DNA of 64,000 nucleotides from Robertkochia marina (GCF_004799345.1 NZ_SSMC01000002.1:372001-436000); one strand, 5' to 3'. Shown: positions 17,406 through 25,973, counted from the first letter of the stretch. Notes: generated by a model from the sequence alone, not told the origin. Program-made: numbers and translations.

Positions 17406-18178
17406 GAATACAACTAATAGCTGCGATGGCTGTAAACTTGATTATTTCGATCATGGGACTCCATGGACAGGAGTTGCAGGTTATCGCAGTAAATGAGCAA
17501 AAGAAGGTGGCTATGTTTTTCCCGAGTCCGATTCGTCAAGCCACCACCGGTTCTGAGGATTTCCAATTCTCCTACAATGAACAAACCCCTCAATATTTTG
17601 GAATTCTTCAAGGGCGAAAGGCCCCGGAGAGTAATCTTCTGGTGATCACCAACGATGGCAGGGTGTATTCCTATTTGTTGAAGTACCGGGAGGAACTATC
17701 CCGAACCAATTATTTTATTACTGATAGTATGGCTATAGGGAAGGAGAGTGGAGTAGATTTGGAAGAAAAGGTGCCCAAGGTGGATTCTGTACACTATGAA
17801 AAGGCTGGGGCGTATGTATTACAAAAAGCACACACACTCCAAAAATCAAAAAAGCAAAGCGGGATCGCTTTCACGGTCTTGGATATTCTATATGTGGAGA
17901 AGGAATTGTTTGTGGCTTTTGAAATTGATAATAGCAGTAAAGACCTCTACGAGGTTGAATCCGTAAACACTATTATTGAACATGGAAAGGATCGGGCAGG
18001 AAGGTCCTTCCAGGAATTAAACTTAGAAGAAGTCTATCATTTCCACACCCCTAAAGTGGTATTGCCCCAGACTACACAGCGGTTTGTGATCGCTTACCGA
18101 AGAATTGGAATCGGAGGGAAGGCACGATTACGATTTTATCTTAGGGAAAAAAATGGATACCGAAATCTTAAGATCTAA
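17402..18178 (+). CDS. traN: TraN-like conjugation protein (VirB9-like, DUF4138 family)
   Basis: A 258-residue exported protein. The signal peptide ends near SIMGLHGQ, and the mature part starts with a beta-rich VirB9-like domain that includes FFPSPIRQATTGSEDFQF. The C-terminal VVLPQTTQRFVIAYRRI region resembles DUF4138. It is the last gene of the transfer operon, and its stop overlaps by 4 bp the stop of a convergent gene. Confidence 0.84.
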   Translation: MRIQLIAAMAVNLIISIMGLHGQELQVIAVNEQKKVAMFFPSPIRQATTGSEDFQFSYNEQTPQYFGILQGRKAPESNLLVITNDGRVYSYLLKYREELSRTNYFITDSMAIGKESGVDLEEKVPKVDSVHYEKAGAYVLQKAHTLQKSKKQSGIAFTVLDILYVEKELFVAFEIDNSSKDLYEVESVNTIIEHGKDRAGRSFQELNLEEVYHFHTPKVVLPQTTQRFVIAYRRIGIGGKARLRFYLREKNGYRNLKI

Positions 18179-18810
18179 GACTGCATCAAATGTTCGAATT
18201 CCTGGTTCAGGGATTGGATAACTTTTGAGTCGATCGTTCGGACCCGGGATTCATGATTGTTATAGATTCCCGAGCGAGTAAAATTCAGGGAACCCAGGTA
18301 GGCAATTTTGTTATCGATGATATAGAATTTGGTATGCAATCTGTTGCGGCTGTTAGGACTCCAGAGCTTGGTCGGGAAAATGAATCTTTGGGATGGGATG
18401 GATTTCCACCTAAATAGTGAGAAAGTGGACAGAAGTACTAAAAGCACAGGAACTATTAAGGATGGCTTTTCTATTTGATATAACACAAATAACAGGACCA
18501 TAGAAATGAGCACGATGAACCATCCAACATATTTTGAAGCATACCCAGGGAAGAAAGCGTTTGATGAAGGCGTCAATATGGGATAAAATAATTGGTGTAA
18601 CCTGGAGGTTTCTTTCGATTCCGGCCTTTGACTGATCAGGGAAATTTGCACTCCTTTTTGGTGAAGTTCTTTAAGTACTTCTAGCATTTTTGGAGAGATA
18701 AAAGGGGAAACAATTTTAATGGATTTCTCCGCATGACGCAGATCATTCAGGAGCTTGTTTCCGGCTCCTTTTCCAACATAAATATCGCATTCAACACGGT
18801 TAGTAAACAT
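18175..18810 (-). CDS. Membrane-anchored phospholipase D-like protein with one HKD motif
   Basis: A 211-residue protein. The N-terminal 75 residues have the first PLD-fold strands (IKIVSPFISPKMLEVL). Two transmembrane helices follow (about 90-130: YVGWFIVLISMVLLFVLY and LIVPVLLVLLSTFSLF). The C-terminal part carries one HKD motif, LHTKFYIIDNKIAYLGSLNFT. Single-HKD PLD proteins such as Nuc work as dimers and cut DNA or phosphodiesters. The membrane hairpin inserted within the fold would hold the active site at the inner membrane. It is convergent to the tra operon and placed before the coupling-protein and relaxase genes, so a role in transfer, entry exclusion or defence is possible but unproven. 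Confidence 0.75.
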   Translation of the reverse strand: MFTNRVECDIYVGKGAGNKLLNDLRHAEKSIKIVSPFISPKMLEVLKELHQKGVQISLISQRPESKETSRLHQLFYPILTPSSNAFFPGYASKYVGWFIVLISMVLLFVLYQIEKPSLIVPVLLVLLSTFSLFRWKSIPSQRFIFPTKLWSPNSRNRLHTKFYIIDNKIAYLGSLNFTRSGIYNNHESRVRTIDSKVIQSLNQEFEHLMQS

Positions 18811-18957
18811 GATTAATGAGTATAAATCAACCCTATAATTTACGAAAATTATGGCAGATTTTTACCCTGTGAACTACGGCAAATGATGATAAAGAATTAA
18901 TAATTAAGGGATTGGTTTTCGGATTACTTGTTTATATTTATAGAAATTATTCTACAT

Positions 18958-19233
18958 ATGGAAATTCAACCTACAGCAACTTCAGCAGGGGTGGATCATC
19001 AGTTTGATCACTGCCTATTGCTTTTAGCAAAATTCAAATCCTATTATGAAAAATTTGGAGATGGTACTATTTCAAAGGGGCAATTTGAAAAACAATGGTT
19101 GGTGTTGAAAGCCTTGTACCTGGAATTGGAGCAGGTACATGTCAAAGGCAATGCATTGATTGCTTCTGAATTATACAGAGATTTCTGTTTTCAGGCCTTA
19201 GGACTTATGAATAGCATTGGACTCCATCGCTAG
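18958..19233 (+). CDS. Small hypothetical helical protein
   Basis: A 91-residue protein of mainly helical character (FDHCLLLLAKFKSYYEKFGD, FEKQWLVLKALYLELEQVH) with no signal or membrane segment. Not recognised. ATG at 18958 is preferred to an upstream TTG. Its 3' end overlaps the end of the convergent coupling-protein gene by 36 bp. It is preceded by a long AT-rich gap (18811-18957) that could hold its promoter. Confidence 0.55.
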   Translation: MEIQPTATSAGVDHQFDHCLLLLAKFKSYYEKFGDGTISKGQFEKQWLVLKALYLELEQVHVKGNALIASELYRDFCFQALGLMNSIGLHR

Positions 19234-20766
19234 TCTTTCCAAAAGCAGATCTTCTTTTTTAAGGATGGGGAGGGATCGGTGTAGATTCTTATTTGGAAAG
19301 GACAGTAGCTGACTCCTGGCATCAGAGCTTGCTATAAACTGGCCGGTTTGCAGTTTAAAGAATTGGTTGGCACGGATCTTATGTACTTCCTTTTCGCTGG
19401 AGGTGATCCGGGTATCAAAACTCAGGTTCATGCCTTTACTCACGCTTCGTGTTTTCGTTTTTATAAGTTCCAGGAATTGCTCGTAGTATTTGGCGGTTTC
19501 CGGATCGTTGGCTTTCCCAAAGAATTGATAAGAAAGGTTGGCTAAGATGGCCCGGCTCATTTTTTCTCCATACAGGACATCGTTTTGTACCTTATCCTGG
19601 AGGACATAGATGGTTGCGATGTTGTAGGAACGCATTGTAGCAGGGATCCGATGCATATTAAGCAGTCGCAAGGTTGGTGCTTCTTCCATGAGCAAAAAAG
19701 AAGGTCTGCGATGGCGTACGCTCATCTGCTTCATGATCACATGGAGAATGGCAGATATGATGGGGCTGTACGCGGATTCGAATTTAGGGTTATTCACCAG
19801 GCAAATGACCCCCGGGTTTATAGGATGGTTACATTCCAGGGGAACTTCATCTTGAGAGATCACCTTTCTGATTCTTTGGGTATTGATCTTTTTAAGTCCG
19901 TTGGCCAGGGTACTGAGCACCCCAGCGGTTTGCCGTTCAGATTCGAGTCCATTTAAAAAGGCAGAAGCCATTCCACGGGCTATGGAATCCTGATTTATGA
20001 ATTCAGCGAGTTGCTCACTTCGATTCGCAATAAAAAAGTCGATCAACGCGGGAAGGTTGCAGGTATCGGGATCCTTTTGTTTGAACATCCAAATAAGTCC
20101 GGCCAGTAATCCTTCCGCGGCATCCTGGAAGAACTTTGAGGAACCCTCAGCCCCGGATTCTTTTAACTCCATGAGATTTTCGATAAGCACCCTGGAAAAT
20201 TCATTTACCGATTCCTCATCTCTCATGTATTTTGGAGCAATAGGATTCACGCGGTTATAGAAGCGATCGAAAGAAATAATATAGAAGGGGAGGTCATTGG
20301 TTTTAAAAACTGGGTAGGCTAGTTCAGTGAGTTCAAAATTTTTATAATCATAGATCACCCCCGAAAAGTTGTGGGAGGCCAGATGCATCATTAGGGGGTG
20401 AATCAAGCTTTCCGTTTTACCACTCCCTGCAGCACCGATAATAGAGATCCCTTTTCTTAGATTATCGATCATCCAGGTGGAATTTTCACCTTTTAGCGAG
20501 ACTGAGTAAGGATGATCATGTTTTTTACGGTTGGAAGGGTTGATGGAAAACCATCCCAGGATTAAGGCCTGGATCATGAGGCCAGGGGAGAGGATCCAAG
20601 TAAGGACTGATATTGGAGGGCCATTTGTGATAAAAAATGCCACAAAGGCACAAGCAAAAAGGAGTACAGAAATATTCCAAACAAAGGAGAAACGACTGAT
20701 TCTTAATCCAAGGAGAAATAAGAAAATCAGCACAAAATGCACGATGAAAAATAGACTCAATTGCAT
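19198..20766 (-). CDS. Type IV coupling protein (VirD4/TraG-like ATPase)
   Basis: A 522-residue ATPase that links the relaxase-DNA complex to the secretion channel. Two or three N-terminal membrane helices (residues 1-80) are followed by Walker A GAAGSGKTESLI, Walker B PSFLLMEEAPTLRLL and a TraM-recognition-like middle section. It is transcribed opposite to the tra operon and together with the relaxase and Mob accessory genes, which are 6 bp and 1 kb upstream. The family assignment is firm. Confidence 0.93.
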   Translation of the reverse strand: MQLSLFFIVHFVLIFLFLLGLRISRFSFVWNISVLLFACAFVAFFITNGPPISVLTWILSPGLMIQALILGWFSINPSNRKKHDHPYSVSLKGENSTWMIDNLRKGISIIGAAGSGKTESLIHPLMMHLASHNFSGVIYDYKNFELTELAYPVFKTNDLPFYIISFDRFYNRVNPIAPKYMRDEESVNEFSRVLIENLMELKESGAEGSSKFFQDAAEGLLAGLIWMFKQKDPDTCNLPALIDFFIANRSEQLAEFINQDSIARGMASAFLNGLESERQTAGVLSTLANGLKKINTQRIRKVISQDEVPLECNHPINPGVICLVNNPKFESAYSPIISAILHVIMKQMSVRHRRPSFLLMEEAPTLRLLNMHRIPATMRSYNIATIYVLQDKVQNDVLYGEKMSRAILANLSYQFFGKANDPETAKYYEQFLELIKTKTRSVSKGMNLSFDTRITSSEKEVHKIRANQFFKLQTGQFIASSDARSQLLSFPNKNLHRSLPILKKEDLLLERLAMESNAIHKS

Positions 20767-20772
20767 ATGATT

Positions 20773-21798
20773 TTAATATCCTATAGAGCTTGATTTGATA
20801 CTTAATTCTAAAGCCTTTTGAATCCTTTTAAAGGCTTGCATAGCCAATTTAGTCTGAGAAGTGCTAAGCAAAGGAGACAAGATCTGAGTTGAGCTTTCCC
20901 TTAATATTCGAAACGCCAGCTGTCTTTCATCTGGAGGGAGTGAAGCAAGTTGCTTATATACTATGACAGGAGATTTTATAATGTCCTTCCGAAGTTGAAA
21001 GGATTCTGCGGGGTTACGGTTATACTGGAATGTCTTGTCAAAAAGGGTTTCAGCATGCTGATAGAATTCATTTCGATTGAATCCCCGGGCTATTTTCTTA
21101 TGGTTAAGAATAGTTTCTGAAGATTTATAGGAACTGCCAGGGGAGAGGCTGTACCGGTTACTACGGTCTTTCCTACTGACAATAACATGTACATGAATCT
21201 GGTCTCCTGGTTTATGCATTCCGGGGATGATCGGTTCACCGTTCAACTTATGCGGGATCTGTTCAAAGATGGCATCTTTTTGTTTTTGCAGTTTATTGAT
21301 ACTTGATGATTCTGCCAGTTGGGTGATTTGGTTATTTAGCTGGGCGATCTGTTTTATATAGGTAGCATTTTCTTTTACCTGCCAGTCAAATTCTTTGAAG
21401 GTGCGCTGAAATTCAATTTTGGCAAAATAAAACAGATCCTTCTCAGTAACCGGGTGACCATCAATGTTGCGGTTGAAATTATTTGCGTAGATCTTCATGA
21501 GCTCCCTGGTATACTTTTGCATGTGTTCGGGGGAGGCTTTAATGTGTTCTAATTCCCGCTTACTTGGACTGATGACCAAGGAAAAGAACCTGGGAGTATT
21601 CCTTCTTAGTTTAGCCGTATTGTGATCGATAGCCTGGATGACTTGTTCTGCTGAGACAATATCCCGGGACTGATCAAAAAAGAAATTATATTTCGAAGTT
21701 GGATCGGTGTCATTCTCTTTTTCCAGATAGGCTACCAGGTCAGCGACTGAATTGTGATAGGTAGACCCAAGTTTTTGTGGAGTTATGGTGACATACAT
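20773..21798 (-). CDS. Relaxase/mobilisation protein (DUF5712-like)
   Basis: A 341-residue protein expected to nick DNA at oriT. The N-terminal YVTITPQKLGSTYHNSV and the HUH-type histidine motif DQIHVHVIVSRKD (around residue 210) mark it as a relaxase-like protein of the Bacteroidetes DUF5712 type. Candidate catalytic tyrosines lie near the N-terminus (for example in YHNSV and KYNFFF). It lies 8 bp downstream of a BfmA/BtgA-like gene and just before the coupling-protein gene, the usual mob layout. Confidence 0.82.
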   Translation of the reverse strand: MYVTITPQKLGSTYHNSVADLVAYLEKENDTDPTSKYNFFFDQSRDIVSAEQVIQAIDHNTAKLRRNTPRFFSLVISPSKRELEHIKASPEHMQKYTRELMKIYANNFNRNIDGHPVTEKDLFYFAKIEFQRTFKEFDWQVKENATYIKQIAQLNNQITQLAESSSINKLQKQKDAIFEQIPHKLNGEPIIPGMHKPGDQIHVHVIVSRKDRSNRYSLSPGSSYKSSETILNHKKIARGFNRNEFYQHAETLFDKTFQYNRNPAESFQLRKDIIKSPVIVYKQLASLPPDERQLAFRILRESSTQILSPLLSTSQTKLAMQAFKRIQKALELSIKSSSIGY

Positions 21799-21806
21799 GA
21801 TTTAAA

Positions 21807-22271
21807 CTAATTAAAGGTGTTTAGTAGTTTTTCGTATTCGGTATCTGAAAGTTGAATACGGAAATAGCTTTTCGAAAATGGGGGAGAGACCGGTTCGATC
21901 TTTCGGACCAGATCCTGAATTTGATGGTGCAAAAGCTTACAGTGATTTTCCAGTTCTGAAAGCTCATTTGAATCTTGGTGCTTTGATGGAGGTCGGTTTT
22001 GTGGTTGTTCTTCAAACAACAATTGTAACAGGGCCAGGATAGGTTTGGTTTGATTTTTCTCAATGTTTCGAATAATGGATATGGTTTCTTCGATACGTTG
22101 AACAATAGGATGGTCGTTTGAGATTACTTCCGGTTGTTGATCCTCGCTTTCATGATAGTGATCAAGGAGAAATTTTAAGGCTTGAGACTGCATTAATCCT
22201 TGGTGCTTGGCAAAGTCTCTGAATTGATCAATAATGTCTTTGTAGGCTCTAATGTTAGCGTAAGTATTCAT
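21807..22271 (-). CDS. BfmA/BtgA family mobilisation accessory protein
   Basis: A 154-residue protein. The N-terminus (MNTYANIRAYKDIIDQFRDFA, followed by a helix LMQSQALKFLLDHY) resembles a ribbon-helix-helix DNA-binding domain as in BfmA/BtgA, which bind near oriT. The C-terminal half has coiled-coil helices (HCKLLHHQIQDLVRKIE). First gene of the mob operon; a long inverted repeat that could be oriT lies 380 bp upstream. Confidence 0.8.
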   Translation of the reverse strand: MNTYANIRAYKDIIDQFRDFAKHQGLMQSQALKFLLDHYHESEDQQPEVISNDHPIVQRIEETISIIRNIEKNQTKPILALLQLLFEEQPQNRPPSKHQDSNELSELENHCKLLHHQIQDLVRKIEPVSPPFSKSYFRIQLSDTEYEKLLNTFN

Positions 22272-22911
22272 GTAAAACCAATTGAATATTTTTTATGTAA
22301 TCGGGATGGAGCATGGATAAAGTTGATCTTCCAGAACCCCTTGTTATACTTGATGTTAAAGGAATTATTGATAAAAGCAACGAGCTTCAGCGCGTTGCCC
22401 TCTTGCTATTCCTTTATCAAGTTTTTATTTATCTGTAATGCAGGAGTGGAATTGCGTGTATTTTAACAATCGGGACAATCTTTTTTGAAGTATTTATAAC
22501 AGAAGAAAGGAATCCTTAATTATCCTGTAATCAAAACCTCTATACTTTTTATATCCGGAGCGTTTTCCTTTTTTTGAAAAACTATGAAAGTTCATCATAA
22601 CTTTATGAAGAAGGAGAGATCACTATACTTCCTATAGAGCCGTCGCTGTTCCCTTTTCATGGAGAACCAATAATTTTTCAATTATAAAGTGACTTATAAA
22701 TAGGGAGAGATCGACCGGTTTATGCAGTCACAATAATTGAAAAATTAATTCCTTCAATGAAAAGGGAGAGGGATGGGGAGTACACTTTGGAATCTTAATA
22801 TTAAAAAATTAGATTTTATACTATATGTTTGTACATGTGATGAACATTATTCTATAAACAAGTTATAAAACAAGTATTTTTACCAAAGAATATAGGAAGT
22901 ATTAATCTCGG
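22272..22911. other. Intergenic region upstream of mob genes, AT-rich
   Basis: About 640 bp with no convincing gene. It holds the long inverted repeat at 22651-22766 and a repeated GGAGAGATC word (22612 and 22703). The region fits a cis-acting transfer origin and mob promoter region. Confidence 0.6.
22651..22766. repeat. Long imperfect inverted repeat, candidate oriT
   Basis: Left arm 22651-22694 begins CCCTTTTCAT, contains TAATTTTTCAATTAT and ends GTGACT. Right arm 22726-22766 is nearly its reverse complement (AGTCAC, ATAATTGAAAAATTA, ATGAAAAGGG). The loop is 31 nt. Arms of over 40 nt just upstream of the BfmA-relaxase genes are what an oriT or mob operator would look like. Neither a nick site nor function can be assigned by eye. 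Confidence 0.6.
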
Positions 22912-23451
22912 TTAATAACTATCCTGCGCAGCAAGTTCTTTTGGCTTGCTGTTTTTTTTTATGATGAATTGCAACGTAATAGGCTTCACTTTTTCAAGGG
23001 CGTACATGAGCAACAGTAGTTTTCCCTGAGTGGCAACCTGCCCAATAATGGGCGTGGATTTAGTGGATCTAAGGCGTTGGTAAAAAGGTTTCAGAGTCGG
23101 GTTGCATCGCACCGCCGTCATGGATGGCATATGAAGTACCGCTCGGATATGGTGGTTTCCCTTCTTACTGATCTTCGATTTCCCTTTCATGGTTCCCGAC
23201 TCGCGTAAGACCGCATCATAGCCTAAATGGCTGGCGAGTGGTATGGCACTGGTGATATCTTTAAAGCCTAAGGTCTCCCCAATCACTGTAGCTGCCGCTA
23301 CAAGGGAGATCCCGGGAATACTAATCAGGTAATCCATTTTCTGCATAAACTCTGGATCCGTTTCCATAAGCTCTTGCATTTCCTTTTCCACCTGGGCGAT
23401 CTGCTTGTTTAACATAGCAAGGCGCTGTTTAGTCGTTTTAACCTTCGTTTG
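22912..23451 (-). pseudogene. IS110 family transposase, C-terminal remnant
   Basis: The open frame encodes the Transposase_20 half of an IS110 enzyme: ISIPGISLVAAATVIGETLG (helix-hairpin-helix), then KGKSKISKKGNHHIRAVLHM with the conserved serine region, and RLRSTKSTPIIGQVATQGKLLLLMYA. The first methionine is at 23415, but the frame is open back to a TGA at 23452-23454, and the N-terminal DEDD/RuvC-like domain of the family (about 150 residues) is missing. IS110 elements have no long terminal repeats, so boundaries cannot be marked. It is a dead copy. Confidence 0.85.
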
Positions 23452-23663
23452 TCATAAGAACCTCCATAGTTGTGCATAAAATATGCTTCGGAAATATGAA
23501 CGATGTACTTGATGTGCAGCAGATTCTCGAAGAGTTGCTTTTTGTATTCCGGGATGGAGTTGGCCACGTCCATCCAGCCGTTCAGGATGCGCAGGCTATG
23601 GAGTATCTCCCGTAAGAATATGGTTTGTTGTGCCAGGATAGCAAGTTGGTAAATGAAACGGCT
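23409..23663 (-). pseudogene. Unidentified protein fragment fused to the IS110 relic
   Basis: A frame without start codon reads SRFIYQLAILAQQTIFLREI and continues through GWMDVANSIPEYKKQLF to HISEAYFMHNYGGSYDKR before stopping at 23409. Its composition looks like a real helical protein, not a chance ORF, but it does not match the missing IS110 N-terminus as I know it. It is probably the tail of a gene disrupted when the IS110 piece arrived. Not recognised. Confidence 0.45.
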
Positions 23664-23702
23664 AAAAAAAAAGGACAGGCAATCAGGAGGGTTAAAAACA
23701 AA

Positions 23703-23726
23703 AATCCACCCCGGAAGGGTGGATTG
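23703..23726 (-). terminator. Intrinsic terminator after hicB
   Basis: Stem AATCCACC / GGGTGGATT with a short loop; the minus-strand copy runs into TTTTTGTTTTT. It lies 12 bp downstream of the hicB stop codon. Confidence 0.85.
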
Positions 23727-23738
23727 GTGATATTAGGT

Positions 23739-24155
23739 TTAAGATATTAAGGAGATATCGTCAAGCTCGTGTGCGAGTTGGTGTAAGCCGGTAGAGATTT
23801 TTTTAAGTTTTTTATCTGATAGCGACGTTATTCCTTTGGTATACTGTCTGAATAAACTTTTGTTAATGTGCAGATAGCTTTCGGCAAATGCAGATTTGTT
23901 GATCACTTTAAAATAATCAAAAAACTGTTGAAGATCAATGTGATAATCGATGGTGTAATCATCGGTAGATAATTCACTTCCCTCAGTTTCATTGAGGTAA
24001 TCTAGATGATGAAATAAGGATTCGTTTAACGAATTCTTAAGTTCAGCAAGTGAATCACCTACAGCAATTACGCCATCCATTTCTTTAATATAGGCTGAAA
24101 ATCCCGTTCCGGTTTTTTCAACGATTGCGGTTAAAAGGGTTTTGGACAGTTTCAT
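23739..24155 (-). CDS. hicB: HicB-like antitoxin
   Basis: A 138-residue protein with an N-terminal partial RNase H-like fold typical of HicB (TAIVEKTGTGFSAYIKEMDG, VGDSLAELKNSLNESL). The C-terminal part (FFDYFKVINKSAFAESYLHI, then INKSLFRQYTKG) resembles a DNA-binding helix-turn-helix for autoregulation. ATG at 24155 is preferred over GTG at 24158. It follows hicA after a 52-bp gap, the standard toxin-then-antitoxin order. Confidence 0.88.
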   Translation of the reverse strand: MKLSKTLLTAIVEKTGTGFSAYIKEMDGVIAVGDSLAELKNSLNESLFHHLDYLNETEGSELSTDDYTIDYHIDLQQFFDYFKVINKSAFAESYLHINKSLFRQYTKGITSLSDKKLKKISTGLHQLAHELDDISLIS

Positions 24156-24200
24156 CACGTTTTAAGTTTTGTTTCAATAGGATTTTATTTTGGTAAAAAA

Positions 24201-24223
24201 GGCAGGGTTATTTCAACCCTGCC
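24201..24223 (-). terminator. Hairpin with T-run between hicA and hicB
   Basis: Perfect stem GGCAGGGTT / AACCCTGCC with TATTTC-like loop, followed on the minus strand by TTTTTT. The hicA stop codon is inside the hairpin. This is the shape of an intrinsic terminator between toxin and antitoxin genes. Confidence 0.75.
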
Positions 24224-24396
24224 TGCTTTAGAATACTATTCATAGTACCTGTTGCCAGTTCTTTACTTCCGTGGCGGGGAAGTGTAATTTGGCCACTTTT
24301 TTCTTTATGCCTGTACATATCGTGGTTGCCCCCGTGTCTATGTAGGTACCAGCCATCTTTTAGGAGTAGCCGCCGAATTTCGCTGACTTTAGCCAT
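24208..24396 (-). CDS. hicA: HicA-like mRNA interferase toxin
   Basis: A 62-residue toxin with the HicA double-stranded-RNA-binding-like fold: KVSEIRRLLLKDGWYLHRHG, then NHDMYRH with the conserved catalytic histidine region, and LPRHGSKELATGTMNSILKQ. Full length for the family. HicA cleaves mRNA and is neutralised by HicB, encoded downstream. Such a pair may stabilise the element. Confidence 0.9.
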   Translation of the reverse strand: MAKVSEIRRLLLKDGWYLHRHGGNHDMYRHKEKSGQITLPRHGSKELATGTMNSILKQAGLK

Positions 24397-24504
24397 AACA
24401 AAAGAATTTTAAGTCAGTATGTCAATGAACGCTTTGTTCAGATACAAATATAACAAAAATGTTATACATAACAAATTTGTTATAAAATATTATGATATAA
24501 AAAA

Positions 24505-24526
24505 AACCACCCTCCCCTGGGTGGTT
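24505..24526 (-). terminator. Intrinsic terminator after the small membrane protein genes
   Basis: Stem AACCACCC / GGGTGGTT with loop, followed on the minus strand by a run of eight T. It lies 21 bp after the stop of the 24548-25087 gene. Confidence 0.85.
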
Positions 24527-24547
24527 ATAATTCTTTAAGTGTTTATG

Positions 24548-25087
24548 TTAACAGTATTCCAAGCCCATGCCAGAATAGGAAATGGCTTCGTCGTTAGCAA
24601 ATGCATACTTTAGGTCGCTCTTTATGGATTGAATGGCATCCTTCTTAGACTTCAACCATTTTTTAAACACCAATTGAGAAATGAAGAACAAAAAGTCTGG
24701 TTTAACCAGGCTTAGTTTAATGATCTCAGTAGTGTTGTTGTCGAATTCCTGGAATATTGGCATGAAATCCTTACCTAAGGATTCTAATGTCTCATCAAAC
24801 TTCTTCGCACCATCAACCAGCATTCCCTTCTTCTCCAGCATCATTTTATTGGCCATAAGCACTTGAATGTCCAGGTATTCAGGGTTTACAGATAAATTCT
24901 TGAATGATTTCAAAAAGGCAATGTAGTCATTATTAAGTATGATTTCTTTTCTTACAAAATACATCTCCATACGGTCATAAATAATTTTCAGGTTATTCAC
25001 GGCCTTGAATCTCTTGTATCTGATATACTGATTAAACGAAAATACTCCTAAGACAACAATCGATATGATAATCAAAGTCAGATTCAT
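24548..25087 (-). CDS. Hypothetical single-pass membrane protein
   Basis: A 179-residue protein with an N-terminal membrane anchor (LTLIIISIVVLGVFSFNQYI) and a helical cytoplasmic domain rich in Lys, Phe and Leu (MYFVRKEIILNNDYIAFLKS ... LVKPDFLFFISQLVFKKWLK). Not recognised. Read after the 25108-25404 gene with a 20-bp gap, so the two are likely one transcript ended by the hairpin at 24505. Such pairs occur as cargo near integrase genes, but no defence motif is visible. Confidence 0.65.
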   Translation of the reverse strand: MNLTLIIISIVVLGVFSFNQYIRYKRFKAVNNLKIIYDRMEMYFVRKEIILNNDYIAFLKSFKNLSVNPEYLDIQVLMANKMMLEKKGMLVDGAKKFDETLESLGKDFMPIFQEFDNNTTEIIKLSLVKPDFLFFISQLVFKKWLKSKKDAIQSIKSDLKYAFANDEAISYSGMGLEYC

Positions 25088-25107
25088 TACTCTTAAGTGT
25101 TGGTTTA

Positions 25108-25404
25108 TTAGTCTTTCTTAGCAAAATTTTTAAAGTATCTTTTAATCCTTCTGATCAAGCCTTTACTTTCCTTTTCAACTTGAACCTTATTAAGCCGGTC
25201 AAGTACAATCAGATTTAATTCCCGAATTCTTTCGTCTTTTTCTTTAAACCTGATATCAATCTGTTTATTGTATTTTCTGTCTGTTACAAACAATTTAAAG
25301 TAATAACCGGTAAGGATCCCAAGTACGAAAAAGGTTATTACAACGCCATAGTTTTTAAGTTGTTCAAGGGCAATTTTTAAGAACTCTTGCTTTAATTCTT
25401 CCAT
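25108..25404 (-). CDS. Hypothetical small membrane protein with coiled coil
   Basis: A 98-residue protein with one central membrane helix (YGVVITFFVLGILTGYYFKL) followed by a charged coiled-coil segment (KQIDIRFKEKDERIRELNLI) and a basic tail (GLIRRIKRYFKNFAKKD). Not recognised. First gene of a two-gene unit with the next membrane protein. The basic tail might contact nucleic acid or phospholipid. Confidence 0.62.
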   Translation of the reverse strand: MEELKQEFLKIALEQLKNYGVVITFFVLGILTGYYFKLFVTDRKYNKQIDIRFKEKDERIRELNLIVLDRLNKVQVEKESKGLIRRIKRYFKNFAKKD

Positions 25405-25535
25405 TAAATATACATGAATTCGGCGACAAAAGTATTAAAATAGTTCTAAATCAGTGGGGTAAGCACCTGGTCTATTTGTTGAATTGTCGGATTTTTTGTT
25501 AGTGATTCGTTAGTTTAGGAGGGTAAATATAAAAA

Positions 25536-25556
25536 AACCACCCAATATGGGTGGTT
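25536..25556 (-). terminator. Terminator-like hairpin without an obvious upstream gene
   Basis: Stem AACCACCC / GGGTGGTT followed on the minus strand by seven T. It is the same stem sequence as the hairpin at 24505-24526, about 1 kb away. On the minus strand the nearest upstream gene is the integrase, over 560 bp away, so a small RNA or lost gene may end here. Confidence 0.65.
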
Positions 25557-25601
25557 CCTATTTCAAGACTTAGGGGAAAGCTAATTTCAATTCCAAATGA
25601 G

Positions 25602-25625
25602 AAAATCAACCTATAGGTTGATTTT
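25602..25625. repeat. Perfect 24-bp palindrome
   Basis: The half-site AAAATCAACCTA is followed directly by its reverse complement. It could be a bidirectional hairpin or a protein-binding site for the recombination machinery. Confidence 0.6.
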
Positions 25626-25973
25626 CGCCCTGGAGGATTTAAGCTTGCATATAAATCAATTTTTTCTTTTCTTATTCGGATTATGGTTTAAAAAAAAATC
25701 AAAAGGGAAAAGGTAAAAGATGCATTTTCAATTTACTTTTTGGATATGGATTAATAGCAGCTTCACTATTTGAATTTGCTCTAATGCTAAGCCCTATAAG
25801 TGGGGAATCCATCCAAAGAATTATTTACAACATTTTCTTCGGCTAAACCCAAAATATGATTTTTTAAGTCAAAAAAAAGAGGCCAGCAAAAAACACCAGA
25901 TATAAACTATTGATAGTGCATCGTACTTTTCAAATAATTACAAGCTAAGTGCTTGTATCCAAGAACGCTTTTT

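Noticed and set aside
7949-18178. Full CTnDOT-type element with tetracycline control
   Set aside because: RteC and the tra core are present, but rteA, rteB, tetQ and several CTnDOT tra genes (traA, traO-traQ types) are not visible.
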